A program made the position numbers and the translations under genes. A stretch of 13,716 nucleotides of DNA, from positions 1 through 13,716 of the forward strand of contig CAYHPY010000100.1 in assembly GCA_964358485.1 (NCBI GenBank), written 5' to 3'. The notes below the pieces were generated by a model. The model did no database searches and was not told the origin of the DNA. It saw only the letters and a list, made by a program, of their open reading frames with translations. This stretch comes from CAYHPY01 sp964358485. Its GTDB lineage: Bacteria > Elusimicrobiota > Elusimicrobia > UBA1565 > UBA9628. Shown one piece after another: positions 13,685 to 13,716 of the stretch (its first letter is position 1; every line of letters begins with the position of its first letter).

Positions 13685-13716
13685 CTAGTTCAGCCCGATT
13701 CCAAATCCTCCTTTCA
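13685..13716 (-). CDS. Possible last codons of an upstream gene
   Basis: One minus-strand frame reads KGGFGIGLN then TAG (13685-13687), 19 bases before the substrate-binding protein ATG. The spacing suits the end of an upstream operon gene. The AAGGAGG string in it resembles a ribosome binding site but leads only to a 4-codon frame. CGGGCT/AGCCCG (13681-13686 and 13692-13697) forms a 6-bp hairpin at the stop without a T run. Too little is visible to name it. Confidence 0.3.
   Translation of the reverse strand, partial: KGGFGIGLN

Noticed and set aside
13681..13697. Hairpin CGGGCT/AGCCCG as a terminator of an upstream gene
   Set aside because: The stem is only 6 bp and no T run follows on either strand.

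Overview
The window is about two-thirds G+C and tightly packed. It looks like chromosomal DNA from a Gram-negative (double-membrane) bacterium: it encodes an outer-membrane beta-barrel protein ending in Phe, secreted murein hydrolases and an uncleaved-anchor periplasmic protein pair. Nothing in it fixes the taxon; an uncultured proteobacterial-type lineage is a guess. There are no tRNA or rRNA genes, no CRISPR array and no transposase. No gene-free stretch exceeds about 100 bases; the largest gaps are 2424-2519, 4824-4914 and 10308-10389, and each holds regulatory or repeat sequence described below.

Left block (1-2834). On the minus strand, a porin-like outer-membrane protein gene (978-2423) is followed, with a 4-base overlap, by an alpha/beta hydrolase gene (37-981) whose stop codon lies at the edge of a GGGACACC-type palindromic repeat. 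A 7Fe-type ferredoxin gene (2520-2834, plus strand) diverges from the porin gene. It has a near-consensus promoter that overlaps the start of the porin gene, and a strong terminator.

Central plus-strand block (2835-8616). A cysteine-peptidase protein combining C39-like, SH3 and NlpC/P60 domains ends inside a perfect 31-bp-arm palindrome, the second copy of the repeat at the left edge. Next comes an apparent operon: an N-acetylmuramoyl-L-alanine amidase interrupted by an in-frame amber codon, a GAF-PAS sensory protein without an output domain, a thioredoxin-like redoxin, and a YjbQ/UPF0047 protein. Two cell-wall hydrolases side by side suggest murein turnover or recycling. The sensor, redoxin and YjbQ genes are tightly linked by ATGA overlaps or embedded ribosome binding sites.

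Right block (8629-13716, all minus). Transcription order is a family 5 oligopeptide-type substrate-binding protein, endonuclease III (nth), glucose-1-phosphate thymidylyltransferase (rmlA), then two overlapping genes for related, unrecognised proline-rich envelope proteins. The two proline-rich proteins share an SLGM(I/V)R motif and a C-terminal four-cysteine module. They are the best candidate for something undescribed. A few codons of another upstream gene may be present at the right edge.

The other points worth a second look are the amber codon splitting the amidase catalytic domain, the palindromic repeat that supplies stop codons, and an intrinsic terminator that overlaps the probable signal-peptide codons of the NlpC/P60 gene.
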